From contig JAITXJ010000020.1 of the NCBI GenBank assembly GCA_031284745.1, positions 1 to 60,782 on the forward strand: 60,782 nucleotides of DNA, given 5' to 3'. The notes beneath the pieces were generated by a model. That model saw only the letters and a program-made list of their open reading frames with translations. It was not told the origin of the DNA and searched no databases. Shown one piece after another: positions 35,036 to 44,241 of this stretch. Position 1 is the first letter of the stretch. Each line of letters opens with the position of its first letter. This DNA comes from Acholeplasmatales bacterium. Its GTDB lineage: Bacteria; Bacillota_I; Bacilli_A; Acholeplasmatales; Acholeplasmataceae. A program made the translations under genes and the position numbers.

Positions 35036-36799
35036 ATGAGTTTAGTAAATATTAAAATTGAAGGAATTAATTATCAAGTTGATTCATCCCTAACTATTTT
35101 AGAAGCCGCTCGTGCTTGCGGTTATAATATCCCCTCACTTTGTAGTTTTGATCATGATAAAAATAATTTAGCTAGTTGTCGTGTTTGTTTGGTGGAAGTC
35201 AAAGGAGCCAGAGGTTTAGTGGCCTCTTGCGTTTATCCCGTTAATGAAGGAATGGAAATTATTATTTCCTCACCGAGTGCCATTAACGCTCGTCGCGCTA
35301 GTGTGGAACTTATTTTATCTAACCATAATAAAAATTGTCAACAATGTCGTAAAAATGGGGCTTGTGAATTATTAAATATTGCCCAAATAGTTGGAGCAAG
35401 GGATGATAAATATCAGGGAGTTCATTCTCCAAATACTTATGAAGATTTGGGAGATTGTATAGTTCGTGACACATCCAAATGTATTTTATGTGGACGTTGT
35501 GTTATTCGTTGTAAAGAAGCCCAAGGGATTGGCATTTTAGGCTTAGAAAAAAGAGGCTTTAATACCTTTGTGGGACCGGCTGGTAATAAGAGTTTTAAAA
35601 ATGTTCCTTGTTTAAATTGTGGCCAATGTGTCAATGTTTGTCCGACCGGAGCTTTAATGGAAAAAGATGAAATCTGGCGGGTCGATAGTGCTTTAAGAGC
35701 CGGCAAAAAGGTGATTGTCCAAACCGCTCCAGCCATTAGAGCAACGATTGCGGAAGAATTTGGCTTACCGATTGGGACCCTTAATCAAACTGGTAAGTTA
35801 GTAGCGGCTCTTCATCGATTAGGTTTTTATCGCGTTTTTGATACCGATTATGGGGCTGATTTAACCATTATGGAAGAAGCCCACGAGTTTTTAGAACGTT
35901 TTACCCATCAGGGAGTTTTACCGATGTGTACTTCTTGTAGTCCAGGTTGGGTTAATTATATGGAATATTATTATAGTGACTTAATGGAACATGTTTCCTC
36001 TTGTAAATCACCACATCAAATGATGGGGGCGATTATTAAGTCTTATTATGCCCAAAAGCATCAAATTGACCCGCAAGATATTTATGTGGTTTCCGTGATG
36101 CCTTGTATTTGTAAAAAAGGTGAGAAAGAACGTCACATTACCAATGGTCTTTACGATGTTGATGCCGTTTTAACAGTTCGCGAACTTGGTCGTTTAATTC
36201 GCCGAAGTGGAATCAATTGGGCTAAATTACCTGATGAAGAATTTGATCGCGACCTTTTAACCGATGCAAGTGGAGCCGGTCATATCTTTGGTGTTTCCGG
36301 GGGAGTCATGGAAGCCGCATTAAGAACCGCTTATCAGGCCTTAACTGGTCAGGAATATGAAAAAATTGAATTTAGTGCCGTTAGAGGAATTAAAAATACC
36401 CGCGAAGCGACCCTTAATATCAATGGTCAAGTCATTAGAGTAGCGGTCGTTAGTGGAATGGCTAATGCTAAACCCTTATTAGAAGATATCCGTGCCGGAA
36501 AGTCTCCTTACCATTTCATTGAATTAATGGGCTGCCCAGGTGGCTGTATTAATGGTGGTGGTCAACCCTATGTCAAACCAGCGTTATTACCTAATGAAGA
36601 AGATAATATTTTAGCCACTTATTTACAAAAAAGGGCCAGCGTTCTTTATAATGAGGATTCTAAAAACCTTGTTCGTCAATCGCATAATAACAAAGATATT
36701 CAAACTCTTTATCGTGAATATCTTCAAAAGCCCAATTCTCATAAAGCTCACGAGTTATTACATACTTCTTATACGAAAGATCGCGTTAGATTTAAGTAG
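35036..36799 (+). CDS. hydA: [FeFe] hydrogenase catalytic subunit
   Basis: HydA makes or consumes H2 at the H-cluster. The 587 residues have an N-terminal [2Fe-2S] domain (Cys36, Cys48, Cys51 and a later Cys), a His-ligated cluster segment HNKNCQQCRKNGAC, two ferredoxin clusters (CILCGRCVIRC and CLNCGQCVNVCP), then the H-domain: L1 as CTSCSPGW (around residue 299), L2 as MPCICKKGE, and L3 as ELMGCPGGCINGGGQP. L1 usually reads TSCCPxW; here the second Cys position is Ser, a change also present in some family members. Maturases HydEFG are not in this window. Confidence 0.95.
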   Translation: MSLVNIKIEGINYQVDSSLTILEAARACGYNIPSLCSFDHDKNNLASCRVCLVEVKGARGLVASCVYPVNEGMEIIISSPSAINARRASVELILSNHNKNCQQCRKNGACELLNIAQIVGARDDKYQGVHSPNTYEDLGDCIVRDTSKCILCGRCVIRCKEAQGIGILGLEKRGFNTFVGPAGNKSFKNVPCLNCGQCVNVCPTGALMEKDEIWRVDSALRAGKKVIVQTAPAIRATIAEEFGLPIGTLNQTGKLVAALHRLGFYRVFDTDYGADLTIMEEAHEFLERFTHQGVLPMCTSCSPGWVNYMEYYYSDLMEHVSSCKSPHQMMGAIIKSYYAQKHQIDPQDIYVVSVMPCICKKGEKERHITNGLYDVDAVLTVRELGRLIRRSGINWAKLPDEEFDRDLLTDASGAGHIFGVSGGVMEAALRTAYQALTGQEYEKIEFSAVRGIKNTREATLNINGQVIRVAVVSGMANAKPLLEDIRAGKSPYHFIELMGCPGGCINGGGQPYVKPALLPNEEDNILATYLQKRASVLYNEDSKNLVRQSHNNKDIQTLYREYLQKPNSHKAHELLHTSYTKDRVRFK

Positions 36800-36818
36800 T
36801 TGATACTAAAGATAATCC

Positions 36819-37754
36819 ATGATCGCCTCTCATCTGAGAATTTCCCCTCTCGTGCAAAATGCGCTGCTTCATCATCTACCCGTTGTGGCCTTGGAAACAA
36901 CGATTATTTCCCACGGCATGCCTTATCCTGATAATATTGCGACCGCCCTGGAAGTGGAAAGAATCATTAAAGAAAATGGGGCCATACCAGCCACTATTGG
37001 CATCATTGATGGCGAAATTGTCGTGGGTTTAAGCTCTCAAGAAATTAAAGAATTTGGCTCTTTAAAAAAAGAAATTATTAAAGTTTCCCGTCGAGACTTC
37101 GCTTTTGTCATCTCCCAAAAGAAATGGGGCTCTTTAACAGTGGCCGCCACGATGATCGTTGCGAAAATGGTGGGGATTGATATTTTTGTGACCGGCGGAA
37201 TTGGTGGTGTTCATTATGGTGTTAGTGATAGTTTAGACATCTCGGCTGACTTAGAAGAATTAGCCCATAACCGCACCTGTGTGGTTTGTGCGGGAGCGAA
37301 AGCCATTTTAGATTTAGCCAAAACGCTGGAGTATTTAGAAACTAAAGGCGTCGATGTTATTGGTTATCAAAGTGACTACTTAGCCGCCTTTTATTCCCAT
37401 CATTCGGATTTAAAATTAGAATATCGTTTGGATAGTCCTGGGGAAATTGCTAAATATCTGAAAGTAAAAAAAGACTTAGCATTGGATAGTGGGACCCTAA
37501 TTTCCAATCCAATTCCCTTGGAATTTGAACTTCCCTACGAAATAGTGCATAAAAGTATTCAGCAAGCCTTAGATAAAGCTCAAGAACTTCACATTAAAGG
37601 CAAGGTTTTAACTCCTTTTTTATTAAAGGAAATTACTAAATTAACTGATGGTTTAAGTTTAGAGGCTAATAAGCATTTAATATATCATAATGCTCTTATT
37701 GGCAGCTTAATCGCCGTCGCTTTAAATAATTTAATTTATAATACCAGCGCTTAA
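36819..37754 (+). CDS. psuG: Pseudouridine-5'-phosphate glycosidase
   Basis: PsuG splits pseudouridine 5'-phosphate to uracil and ribose 5-phosphate for salvage. The 311 residues match the family: VALETTIISHGMPYP near the start with the Glu, FVTGGIGGVHYGV with the His (the usual Arg in GVHRG is Tyr here), LDISADLEEL, CAGAKAILDL with the Lys, and TPFLLKEI near the end. It begins 19 bp after hydA with only a weak SD, so co-transcription with the hydrogenase is likely. A functional link is not obvious, and the usual kinase partner PsuK is not adjacent. Confidence 0.93.
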   Translation: MIASHLRISPLVQNALLHHLPVVALETTIISHGMPYPDNIATALEVERIIKENGAIPATIGIIDGEIVVGLSSQEIKEFGSLKKEIIKVSRRDFAFVISQKKWGSLTVAATMIVAKMVGIDIFVTGGIGGVHYGVSDSLDISADLEELAHNRTCVVCAGAKAILDLAKTLEYLETKGVDVIGYQSDYLAAFYSHHSDLKLEYRLDSPGEIAKYLKVKKDLALDSGTLISNPIPLEFELPYEIVHKSIQQALDKAQELHIKGKVLTPFLLKEITKLTDGLSLEANKHLIYHNALIGSLIAVALNNLIYNTSA

Positions 37755-37784
37755 ACCGCGATAAAAATTGAAAAAAATCACCGA

Positions 37785-37796
37785 GAAAACGTTTTC
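37785..37796. promoter_or_regulatory. Palindromic operator-like site upstream of oppA
   Basis: GAAAACGTTTTC is a perfect 12-bp palindrome with central CG, typical of LacI/CcpA-type sites; with flanks it reads GAGAAAACGTTTTCAT, close to the catabolite-responsive element. It is 24 bp upstream of the -35, where CcpA more often activates than represses. No regulator gene is visible nearby. Confidence 0.45.
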
Positions 37797-37820
37797 ATAA
37801 AGGATATTTGCTAACAAATA

Positions 37821-37849
37821 TTGGCTATTTCGATGATTTATAATATAAT
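37821..37849 (+). promoter_or_regulatory. Promoter of oppA
   Basis: TTGGCT (37821-37826), 17-bp spacer, TATAAT (37844-37849). The SD AAAAAGGAGA follows before the ATG at 37894. It also drives transcription up to the hairpin at 41099. Confidence 0.7.
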
Positions 37850-37893
37850 TATTACAAATATTTAGGTATTTTGTTTTAAAAAGGAGATTAAAT

Positions 37894-40800
37894 ATGAAAA
37901 AAATATTAAGTTTGGTACTACTTGTCCTGGTTTCCCTTCTCGCAGTAGGGTGTAAGAAGGTCAATGAAGTTCCAACAATTAATGGAGCTATCAATACTTC
38001 AGTTGGATATCGACAATCATTCAATCCATTAAACGGTATTTCCGCTTATGATAAAGAAGATGGCGATTTAACTAGCAAGATTGTGGTAACTGGTGAAGTT
38101 AATACTGATGATCCTGGTGAATATAATTTAGTTTACTCAGTAACTGATAGTGCTAACCAAACAACAGAAGCGCAAAGAAGAGTTACCGTTCTTCCACAAT
38201 CGGAAGTAGAACTTGCAAGTGGTTGGTATAACTATAAGTTTGCTTCTACCGAAACAAGACATACATTATTTGCGGCCGCAGAAAGATGGTTACTTGAAAA
38301 TGCTTATGCTGGTATTCCTCTTGCTGAACAAGCTGGGGTTTCCCTCGTTAGTGATCGAATTCAATTAATCGTTGATAACTATATTCCATCCTTTGGTTGG
38401 GGCGTAAATTATGCAACTATTACTCAAGATGATGCCCAAGTGGCTGCCGCTTTAGGTTCAGGTACAAGTTTTGACCTTTTAACTAGTACACCTGCTCTAG
38501 CTGGACAATATACTCATCGTTCTTGGGATCAGTCCGAACCTGTGACTCTTAATCCTTGGACTGGTGAATCAAGTGTTGAATCTGATTATCAATCTTATAT
38601 TACTGGTAGTTTTTATACTGCTGTTTTAAATGCTTCGCATACTAATTGGGAATTCGCTAATGAACTTGCTTCTGGTGATCCAATCCCTTCTAGTCCAAAA
38701 AACATTAATGGTAAAATAATTGCTAAAACTTGGGACATTCCTTTAAAGAGTGATCTTCGTTGGTCTTACAATTATGAAACTAATACTGCAGGCTTCCCTG
38801 CTGGTCATGATGTATTAAATGCTTATGATTATATTTATAGTTTCCGTTTAGCCTTAGATAACAGTTGGTTTAGAGCCTTTACTGGTGGATCTGATTTCGC
38901 TAACTTAAAGATTAAAGGGGCAGCGGAGTATGTAAATGCCGTTAAAACTGGCGCTACTCAACAACAATTAGATGCTCTTTGGGCTGATTTTGGTATTAAG
39001 GCTGTTGATTCTAATACTTTAAGATTCCAATTCCTCGAAGATAAGTCTTCTTTTGATATCAAATATTCCATTGGCTGGGCTCCAGTTCATCAAAATATTT
39101 ATGAAGCTGATCCTGACAATTACGGTGTAGATAATGCCCATATTGCATCTTCAGGTTTATATACTATTTCTTATTGGGAAACTGGTGTTGGTTCTAGATA
39201 TACAAAGAACCCTAACCACCCTCTTGCTAGTACTATTTCTTGGACTGGCGAATCGGTTAAGATTATCCCTGGTACTAATGCTCAAGAAATAGCTTTCCAA
39301 GCTTTCTTAAATGGTCAACTTGATGGTGTTGGTATTCCTACCGCGCACTTAGATGATTATGCGGAAAATCCTCGAGTATTAAGAAGTCCTGCGGGAACTA
39401 TCTTTAGTTTAAATATCAATATGTGTGGCGATGTGGCTACTCAACAACAATTTTTCCCAGGAAGTCAATACGTTCCTGAACCTATTTTAGGTAATAAAGA
39501 TTTTAGATTAGCCCTTTATTTCTCTCTTGATCGTAATAGATTAAAAGAATACGATCCTAAGACTAGTCCTTCTTCCATGAAAATTGGTGGTTCATATTTT
39601 ATTGATCCAGAATTAGGTGTTTCTTATCGTGATTCTCCTCAAGGTCAAAGCGTTGGTGAAGATTTATCGCAGGAAACTAATGGTTACGATTTCGACTTAG
39701 CTTTAGCCTTATTTAAACGGGCAGTAGCTACCGAAATTGCTAATGGCAATTATAGTGCTGGTACTTCTGACAATTATACTGAAATTTCTTTAAATATTTT
39801 AACCTTTGATGCTTCTGGCGGAAAAGCTATTGCTGACCACTGGTTAGACTTTGCGGAACATTTCTTTGGCTTATTAGTTGATGATGATAATTACGTTAGA
39901 TTAACCTTTACTCGAACTGACAAAGCTACCACTCCTCTTTATGATCAAATTAGAGCCGGAAATTATGACTTAGCTTTATCAGCTATTTCTGGTAATTCTC
40001 TTGATGCGGCTTCCTTCCTTGATGTTTTCTGCTCGGATAATCGAAGCAACTTCCTATTAAACTATGGATATAATTCTAACATTCCAGAAATCGAAGTTAA
40101 ATGGACTGAAAATGGTCGTGATTACTGGCAATTATTAAGTTTTGATGCTATCGTTGAAATTCTTAATCATAAATCCTATTTAGCAGATGGTATTTTAGCT
40201 ACTGAACATAATACTATTGATCAATTGGTTGAAGTATTCTTAGGTTCTCATGATTTAGTTGAAGTATCTAGATCTGAAGAAGATGGCGAATATATTGCTC
40301 CAACATTATATGATGATCATGATGATACCACCACTGATGATTGGGCTGGTTTACTGGCTGATGATGATTATGATTCGATCCATGGACTTACCCTTACCAC
40401 ACAAGATGAAGATGGGAAAGTTAATCAATGGCTCTTCATTATTACGGAAACATTTGGAATTTACTCAGTATTAAATGGTTACCCACAACAAATAGCTTAT
40501 GGCTTCTCGGATTCTGATGCTCTTGCTAATGCTCTTAGTCAAGAAGGTTTAGTGGCCGTTGATGAAATTGCTCTAAGTCAAACTGATGTTGATGATTTAG
40601 TTTCTTGGTTTGAACTTGATACTTATTCAGATGTCTATATTGATTATCATTTACATGCGGTTAATACCACTGTTGGTGCTTACTTAGTGGCTATTCTAGA
40701 ATCTAATGATGGCTATTTCGTTAAAGTTGTTGTTGAAGCTCTTTATCGAGAAAGTGTTCAAACTGAATTAGATGGTTTCGTTCAATCAGTTCTTTCCGAA

Positions 40801-41055
40801 TACATCGCTTCTAGTGTTCACGATACAGTTAACGCTAATACTGATGCTTTGGTGACTGCTACCCCTTATCTAGCCAACTATTACAATGTTAATTCTTATG
40901 CTGATGCGGTTACTGCTTTTAGTGCTGGTTATACTGATTGGTTTAGATTATACTATTTCCAAGCAACTTCTCCAGATTACAATTTCGCTCCTGGCGATTA
41001 TTACATTCGAGCATTTACCATTGCTGGTTTCATCTTATTTGGTGAATGGCTATAA
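37894..41055 (+). CDS. oppA: Oligopeptide ABC transporter substrate-binding lipoprotein, enlarged
   Basis: OppA-type proteins (SBP family 5) capture peptides outside the membrane. The 1053 residues start with a lipoprotein signal (MKKILSLVLLVLVSLLAVGC, lipidated Cys20). Residues about 30-105 are an Ig-like module of the DUF5011 type (ISAYDKEDGDLTSKI, DPGEYNLVYSVTDSANQT). A large family-5 binding domain follows (HDVLNAYDYIYSFRLALDN, DKSSFDIKYSIGWAPVHQ, NKDFRLALYFSLDR, LFKRAV). It is nearly twice the usual 540 residues, with an acidic unassigned segment around 780-990 containing DDHDDTTTDD. It heads oppABCDF. Confidence 0.9.
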   Translation: MKKILSLVLLVLVSLLAVGCKKVNEVPTINGAINTSVGYRQSFNPLNGISAYDKEDGDLTSKIVVTGEVNTDDPGEYNLVYSVTDSANQTTEAQRRVTVLPQSEVELASGWYNYKFASTETRHTLFAAAERWLLENAYAGIPLAEQAGVSLVSDRIQLIVDNYIPSFGWGVNYATITQDDAQVAAALGSGTSFDLLTSTPALAGQYTHRSWDQSEPVTLNPWTGESSVESDYQSYITGSFYTAVLNASHTNWEFANELASGDPIPSSPKNINGKIIAKTWDIPLKSDLRWSYNYETNTAGFPAGHDVLNAYDYIYSFRLALDNSWFRAFTGGSDFANLKIKGAAEYVNAVKTGATQQQLDALWADFGIKAVDSNTLRFQFLEDKSSFDIKYSIGWAPVHQNIYEADPDNYGVDNAHIASSGLYTISYWETGVGSRYTKNPNHPLASTISWTGESVKIIPGTNAQEIAFQAFLNGQLDGVGIPTAHLDDYAENPRVLRSPAGTIFSLNINMCGDVATQQQFFPGSQYVPEPILGNKDFRLALYFSLDRNRLKEYDPKTSPSSMKIGGSYFIDPELGVSYRDSPQGQSVGEDLSQETNGYDFDLALALFKRAVATEIANGNYSAGTSDNYTEISLNILTFDASGGKAIADHWLDFAEHFFGLLVDDDNYVRLTFTRTDKATTPLYDQIRAGNYDLALSAISGNSLDAASFLDVFCSDNRSNFLLNYGYNSNIPEIEVKWTENGRDYWQLLSFDAIVEILNHKSYLADGILATEHNTIDQLVEVFLGSHDLVEVSRSEEDGEYIAPTLYDDHDDTTTDDWAGLLADDDYDSIHGLTLTTQDEDGKVNQWLFIITETFGIYSVLNGYPQQIAYGFSDSDALANALSQEGLVAVDEIALSQTDVDDLVSWFELDTYSDVYIDYHLHAVNTTVGAYLVAILESNDGYFVKVVVEALYRESVQTELDGFVQSVLSEYIASSVHDTVNANTDALVTATPYLANYYNVNSYADAVTAFSAGYTDWFRLYYFQATSPDYNFAPGDYYIRAFTIAGFILFGEWL

Positions 41056-41098
41056 AAATCATTAGTTTTTAAGTATTTAACATACTAGATATTAATTT

Positions 41099-41131
41099 CA
41101 TAAGGGATTCTTTACGAATCCCTTATGTTTT
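41099..41131 (+). terminator. Hairpin between oppA and oppB
   Basis: CATAAGGGATTC and GAATCCCTTATG pair perfectly over 12 bp with a TTTAC loop, followed by TTTT. It is a probable partial terminator that lets oppA be made in excess over the membrane genes. A new promoter starts a few bases later. Confidence 0.8.
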
Positions 41132-41133
41132 GA

Positions 41134-41139
41134 TATAAT
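41134..41139 (+). promoter_or_regulatory. Internal promoter -10 of oppBCDF
   Basis: TTTTGATATAAT is an extended -10 directly after the T run of the hairpin. The expected transcription start is about 11 bp before the oppB ATG at 41157, with a TGGAG SD-like motif between. Confidence 0.6.
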
Positions 41140-41156
41140 AGTATTATGGAGTTATT

Positions 41157-42236
41157 ATGATTAAATATATCTTAATGAGAATGCTCTGGGCCGTTATTGT
41201 CTTAATCGGTATTCTCACTACAACATTCATATTTCTAAAATTACAACCAATAACTGTTCCCAATGATTTAAATCAGAAGGCGGTTTGGTTGTTAAAACAA
41301 GAAAATCTTGGTTATATGACTAGTATAGTGATAGAGAAGGCCAATGAACCCGAACAAGCTGATGCGGTAGCTCGAGCTGAGCACGATCCTAAAGCCTATA
41401 CTGTATATCAAGATCGTGAAAGGACTGTTCTTTATGTTTATCGTTCAGTTCCCATTTTAGTTCAATATTTTCGATGGGTGAATAACGTTGTTTTTCACTT
41501 TGACTGGGGGACCTCGGTTAGTATGAAGATCAATCAGCCAGTGACGGAAATCTTGAATTCTGGTATTTCCTATTCATTTAAAATCAATATTTTTGTCATG
41601 ATTTTAGAAATTCCTTTAGGCTTAGCTTTGGGTATTTTTTCAGCTATTAAAAAAGATACTATTTTTGATAATATTTCTCAGATTTTAATTATGGTCTTTA
41701 TTTCTTTGCCTTCGTTTGTGGTGATAAGTTTATTAATGAAATGGTTGGGTAGCGATTTAGGTTGGGTACCATTTATGTGGCCGTCAGGAGATTCGACGGC
41801 ATCAACACAAGCCAGGGGCTATATTATTCCCGTCTTATCGATGACGATTGGCTCAATAGCTGGTTTAGCCCGGGCGGTAAGAGCAGAATTAGCAGAAGGG
41901 TTAACAAGTGATTATGTTTTATTGGCCCGAACTAAAGGTTTAACAAAACGACAAGCTATTTTTCGACATGCCTTGAGAAATTCATTATTGCCGATTATTC
42001 CTGGTCTTTTATTTTCCTTCGTCGGATTAATTAGTGGTTCGGCCATTATTGAAATGATTTATGGTATTCCGGGGGCGGGTAGTTTAATGTTACAAGCCTT
42101 ACAACGGCAAGATTATAATGTTATTATGTATGATACAGCTTTTTATGGCTTTATTGGTTTAGTTTGTGGAATATTTATGGATATTTCTTATGGGTTTATC
42201 GATCCACGAATTAAAATGGGAGCAAGCAATGGATAA
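41157..42236 (+). CDS. oppB: Oligopeptide ABC transporter permease OppB
   Basis: OppB forms half of the peptide channel. The 359 residues have an N-terminal membrane segment, an external region of about 80 residues, then five or more membrane segments. The EAA loop that docks the ATPase is DYVLLARTKGLTKRQAIFRH near residue 255, and GSAIIEMIYGIPGAGSLM follows. Length is near the upper end for the family. Its end overlaps oppC by 8 bp. Confidence 0.95.
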   Translation: MIKYILMRMLWAVIVLIGILTTTFIFLKLQPITVPNDLNQKAVWLLKQENLGYMTSIVIEKANEPEQADAVARAEHDPKAYTVYQDRERTVLYVYRSVPILVQYFRWVNNVVFHFDWGTSVSMKINQPVTEILNSGISYSFKINIFVMILEIPLGLALGIFSAIKKDTIFDNISQILIMVFISLPSFVVISLLMKWLGSDLGWVPFMWPSGDSTASTQARGYIIPVLSMTIGSIAGLARAVRAELAEGLTSDYVLLARTKGLTKRQAIFRHALRNSLLPIIPGLLFSFVGLISGSAIIEMIYGIPGAGSLMLQALQRQDYNVIMYDTAFYGFIGLVCGIFMDISYGFIDPRIKMGASNG

Positions 42237-44241
42237 TTTAGAAAACAAAGATGTAATCTTAAATGATGATAAATTTTCTTTTGTTGATATTGATGAAAAG
42301 ATTTTCGATAAAAAGTTCGAAGGAAAACCGCGGGGTTTTATTGCGGATGCCGTCATCCGCTTTGCCCGTAATAAAGTAAATATTGTTGCATTTTTCATTG
42401 TCGTACTTTTTGTCATGCTGGCAATTTTAGTTCCGGTTATTTCCAAAAAAGATTTCACCTCCTCTTCGGTTCCTAATATTAAGGATTTACCACCAAGAAT
42501 TCCTTGGTTGGAAGACATTGGGATCGCTGATGGTTCGAAAACAATATTAAATATTACGGCCGATCTTAATAATCAAGATCCTGTCAGTGGGCTTTATTAT
42601 CCAGCTGGTGATACTTTTTTAGTTGAATTTATTAAACCGGGAACTTTGAAAAATAAGACGGTTTATGGAAATATTCGGCGACCGGAATATGTTGGTGGAA
42701 CCAATCGAATGACTTTAACCAGTTATCCTGCTTATACAGTTAATTCCAAACCCTTAAATGGTTACCGAGTGGAAAGTGGTTATACAATTAGTTTAGAAAT
42801 GGCTAGTTTGAGTGAAGATACGCAACTTACTTTAACTTTTGTCAGTGCTACTTATGATGCCACCAATAAATATGTGGCCGACATTAGTCGTACCACATTG
42901 TTCGTCCTCGATAGTAATAATTTAAGTTCGAGTGTGGTGGTGAGCCAAAATCTTGGTTTAGGATATTTTGAATTCTTTTATGAAAATAATAGTGGAGTAA
43001 ATGCTCAGCAAGTAGCAGAAATTTTATCTCTAAGTATTGATAACGGCAGTGATCCAAGCGAACCTTTAATTATTACCGGTTATGACTTATCTAGATTTTC
43101 AGCTATCGATGCCGCCGGGCAAGGTGGTGCATGGCAAAGATTTAACGCCAGTTATACGACTTGTGATTTTGTGTATTTAATTTATAATCGTATTTTTATG
43201 GACGTTGATCAACAAATGGCGGGATCCAATTTTGATAAAGTCTTAATCGACTATCCGGAAATGGAAGCCGAATTTGGGCCAATCTTCGAAAGCATTCAAA
43301 ATTATCATTTTTTAGGTGGGAAAAAATCAGGAACCATTTATTTGGGGCCAAATGGTGAATTATCGGAACAACCCATTGGTGGCTATGTTTTTAGTGCCGA
43401 AGGGATTCCTATTCGTAAGATTTACTCAGTTTATAAAAACAATTCTATTTTTATCGATTTTCCGACTTATACTTTTCAGCTTTCTTTAGATGGCGCTTTC
43501 GTCAATGGTTTTGATAGCTTACCATATTTTATTTTTGGTACCGATCGAGATGGTCGAGATTTATTTGGTGAGGTTTGGTTAGGCTTAAGAACATCTTTAG
43601 TTTTAGGTTTAATTATTACGATCATTAATGTCTTGGTAGGTATCGTTTATGGAGCGGTCGAAGGTTATTATGGCGGAAAGGTCGATTTTATCATGGAGCG
43701 AATTGCCGAGTATATCTCTTCCTTCCCAGGATTAACTATTTTAACCATCATATATTTAAATTCCGGCCCCGGGTTAGCTCTATTATTGATATATTTAACT
43801 TATTCTGGTTGGATAGGCACCGCTGGAACGACCAGAATTCAATTTTATCGTTATCGTGGTCGCGAATATGTGCTAGCTTCACGAACCCTTGGGGCACGTG
43901 ATGCTCGTTTGATATTTAAGCATATTTTGCCTAATGGGATTGGGATAATCATTACTCGTTCCATTCTAAGTATTCCTTCCATGATTTTCGTGGAAGCATC
44001 TCTGTCCTGGTTAGGTTTTGGTATTGGCCATGGAGTTACTTTGAATTTTGGAATCTTTAAACTTCCAGGATTATCTTTGGGGGTTATTTTAAATGATGGT
44101 TTTAATTCCATGCAGGTACCTGGTCTCTTCTATCAATTATTGATACCTTCGGCCATTATAATTATCCTGATGATTAGTTTCAATATGTTTGGAAATGCCC
44201 TTCGAGATGCGGTTAACCCAACTTTAAGAGGTCAAGAATAA
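42229..44241 (+). CDS. oppC: Oligopeptide ABC transporter permease OppC with large external domain
   Basis: The ATG at 42229 (MDNLENKDVI) gives 670 residues against about 300 usually; an ATG 63 bp upstream lies in oppB and is not used. One membrane segment at about 51-71 is followed by an extra region of about 350 residues (80-430), beta-rich with many Asn/Ser/Thr, probably on the outer face. The normal OppC core resumes at FGTDRDGRDLFGEVWLGLRT near residue 435, with five membrane segments and the EAA loop YVLASRTLGARDARLIFKH. It overlaps oppB by 8 bp and abuts oppD. Confidence 0.93.
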   Translation: MDNLENKDVILNDDKFSFVDIDEKIFDKKFEGKPRGFIADAVIRFARNKVNIVAFFIVVLFVMLAILVPVISKKDFTSSSVPNIKDLPPRIPWLEDIGIADGSKTILNITADLNNQDPVSGLYYPAGDTFLVEFIKPGTLKNKTVYGNIRRPEYVGGTNRMTLTSYPAYTVNSKPLNGYRVESGYTISLEMASLSEDTQLTLTFVSATYDATNKYVADISRTTLFVLDSNNLSSSVVVSQNLGLGYFEFFYENNSGVNAQQVAEILSLSIDNGSDPSEPLIITGYDLSRFSAIDAAGQGGAWQRFNASYTTCDFVYLIYNRIFMDVDQQMAGSNFDKVLIDYPEMEAEFGPIFESIQNYHFLGGKKSGTIYLGPNGELSEQPIGGYVFSAEGIPIRKIYSVYKNNSIFIDFPTYTFQLSLDGAFVNGFDSLPYFIFGTDRDGRDLFGEVWLGLRTSLVLGLIITIINVLVGIVYGAVEGYYGGKVDFIMERIAEYISSFPGLTILTIIYLNSGPGLALLLIYLTYSGWIGTAGTTRIQFYRYRGREYVLASRTLGARDARLIFKHILPNGIGIIITRSILSIPSMIFVEASLSWLGFGIGHGVTLNFGIFKLPGLSLGVILNDGFNSMQVPGLFYQLLIPSAIIIILMISFNMFGNALRDAVNPTLRGQE

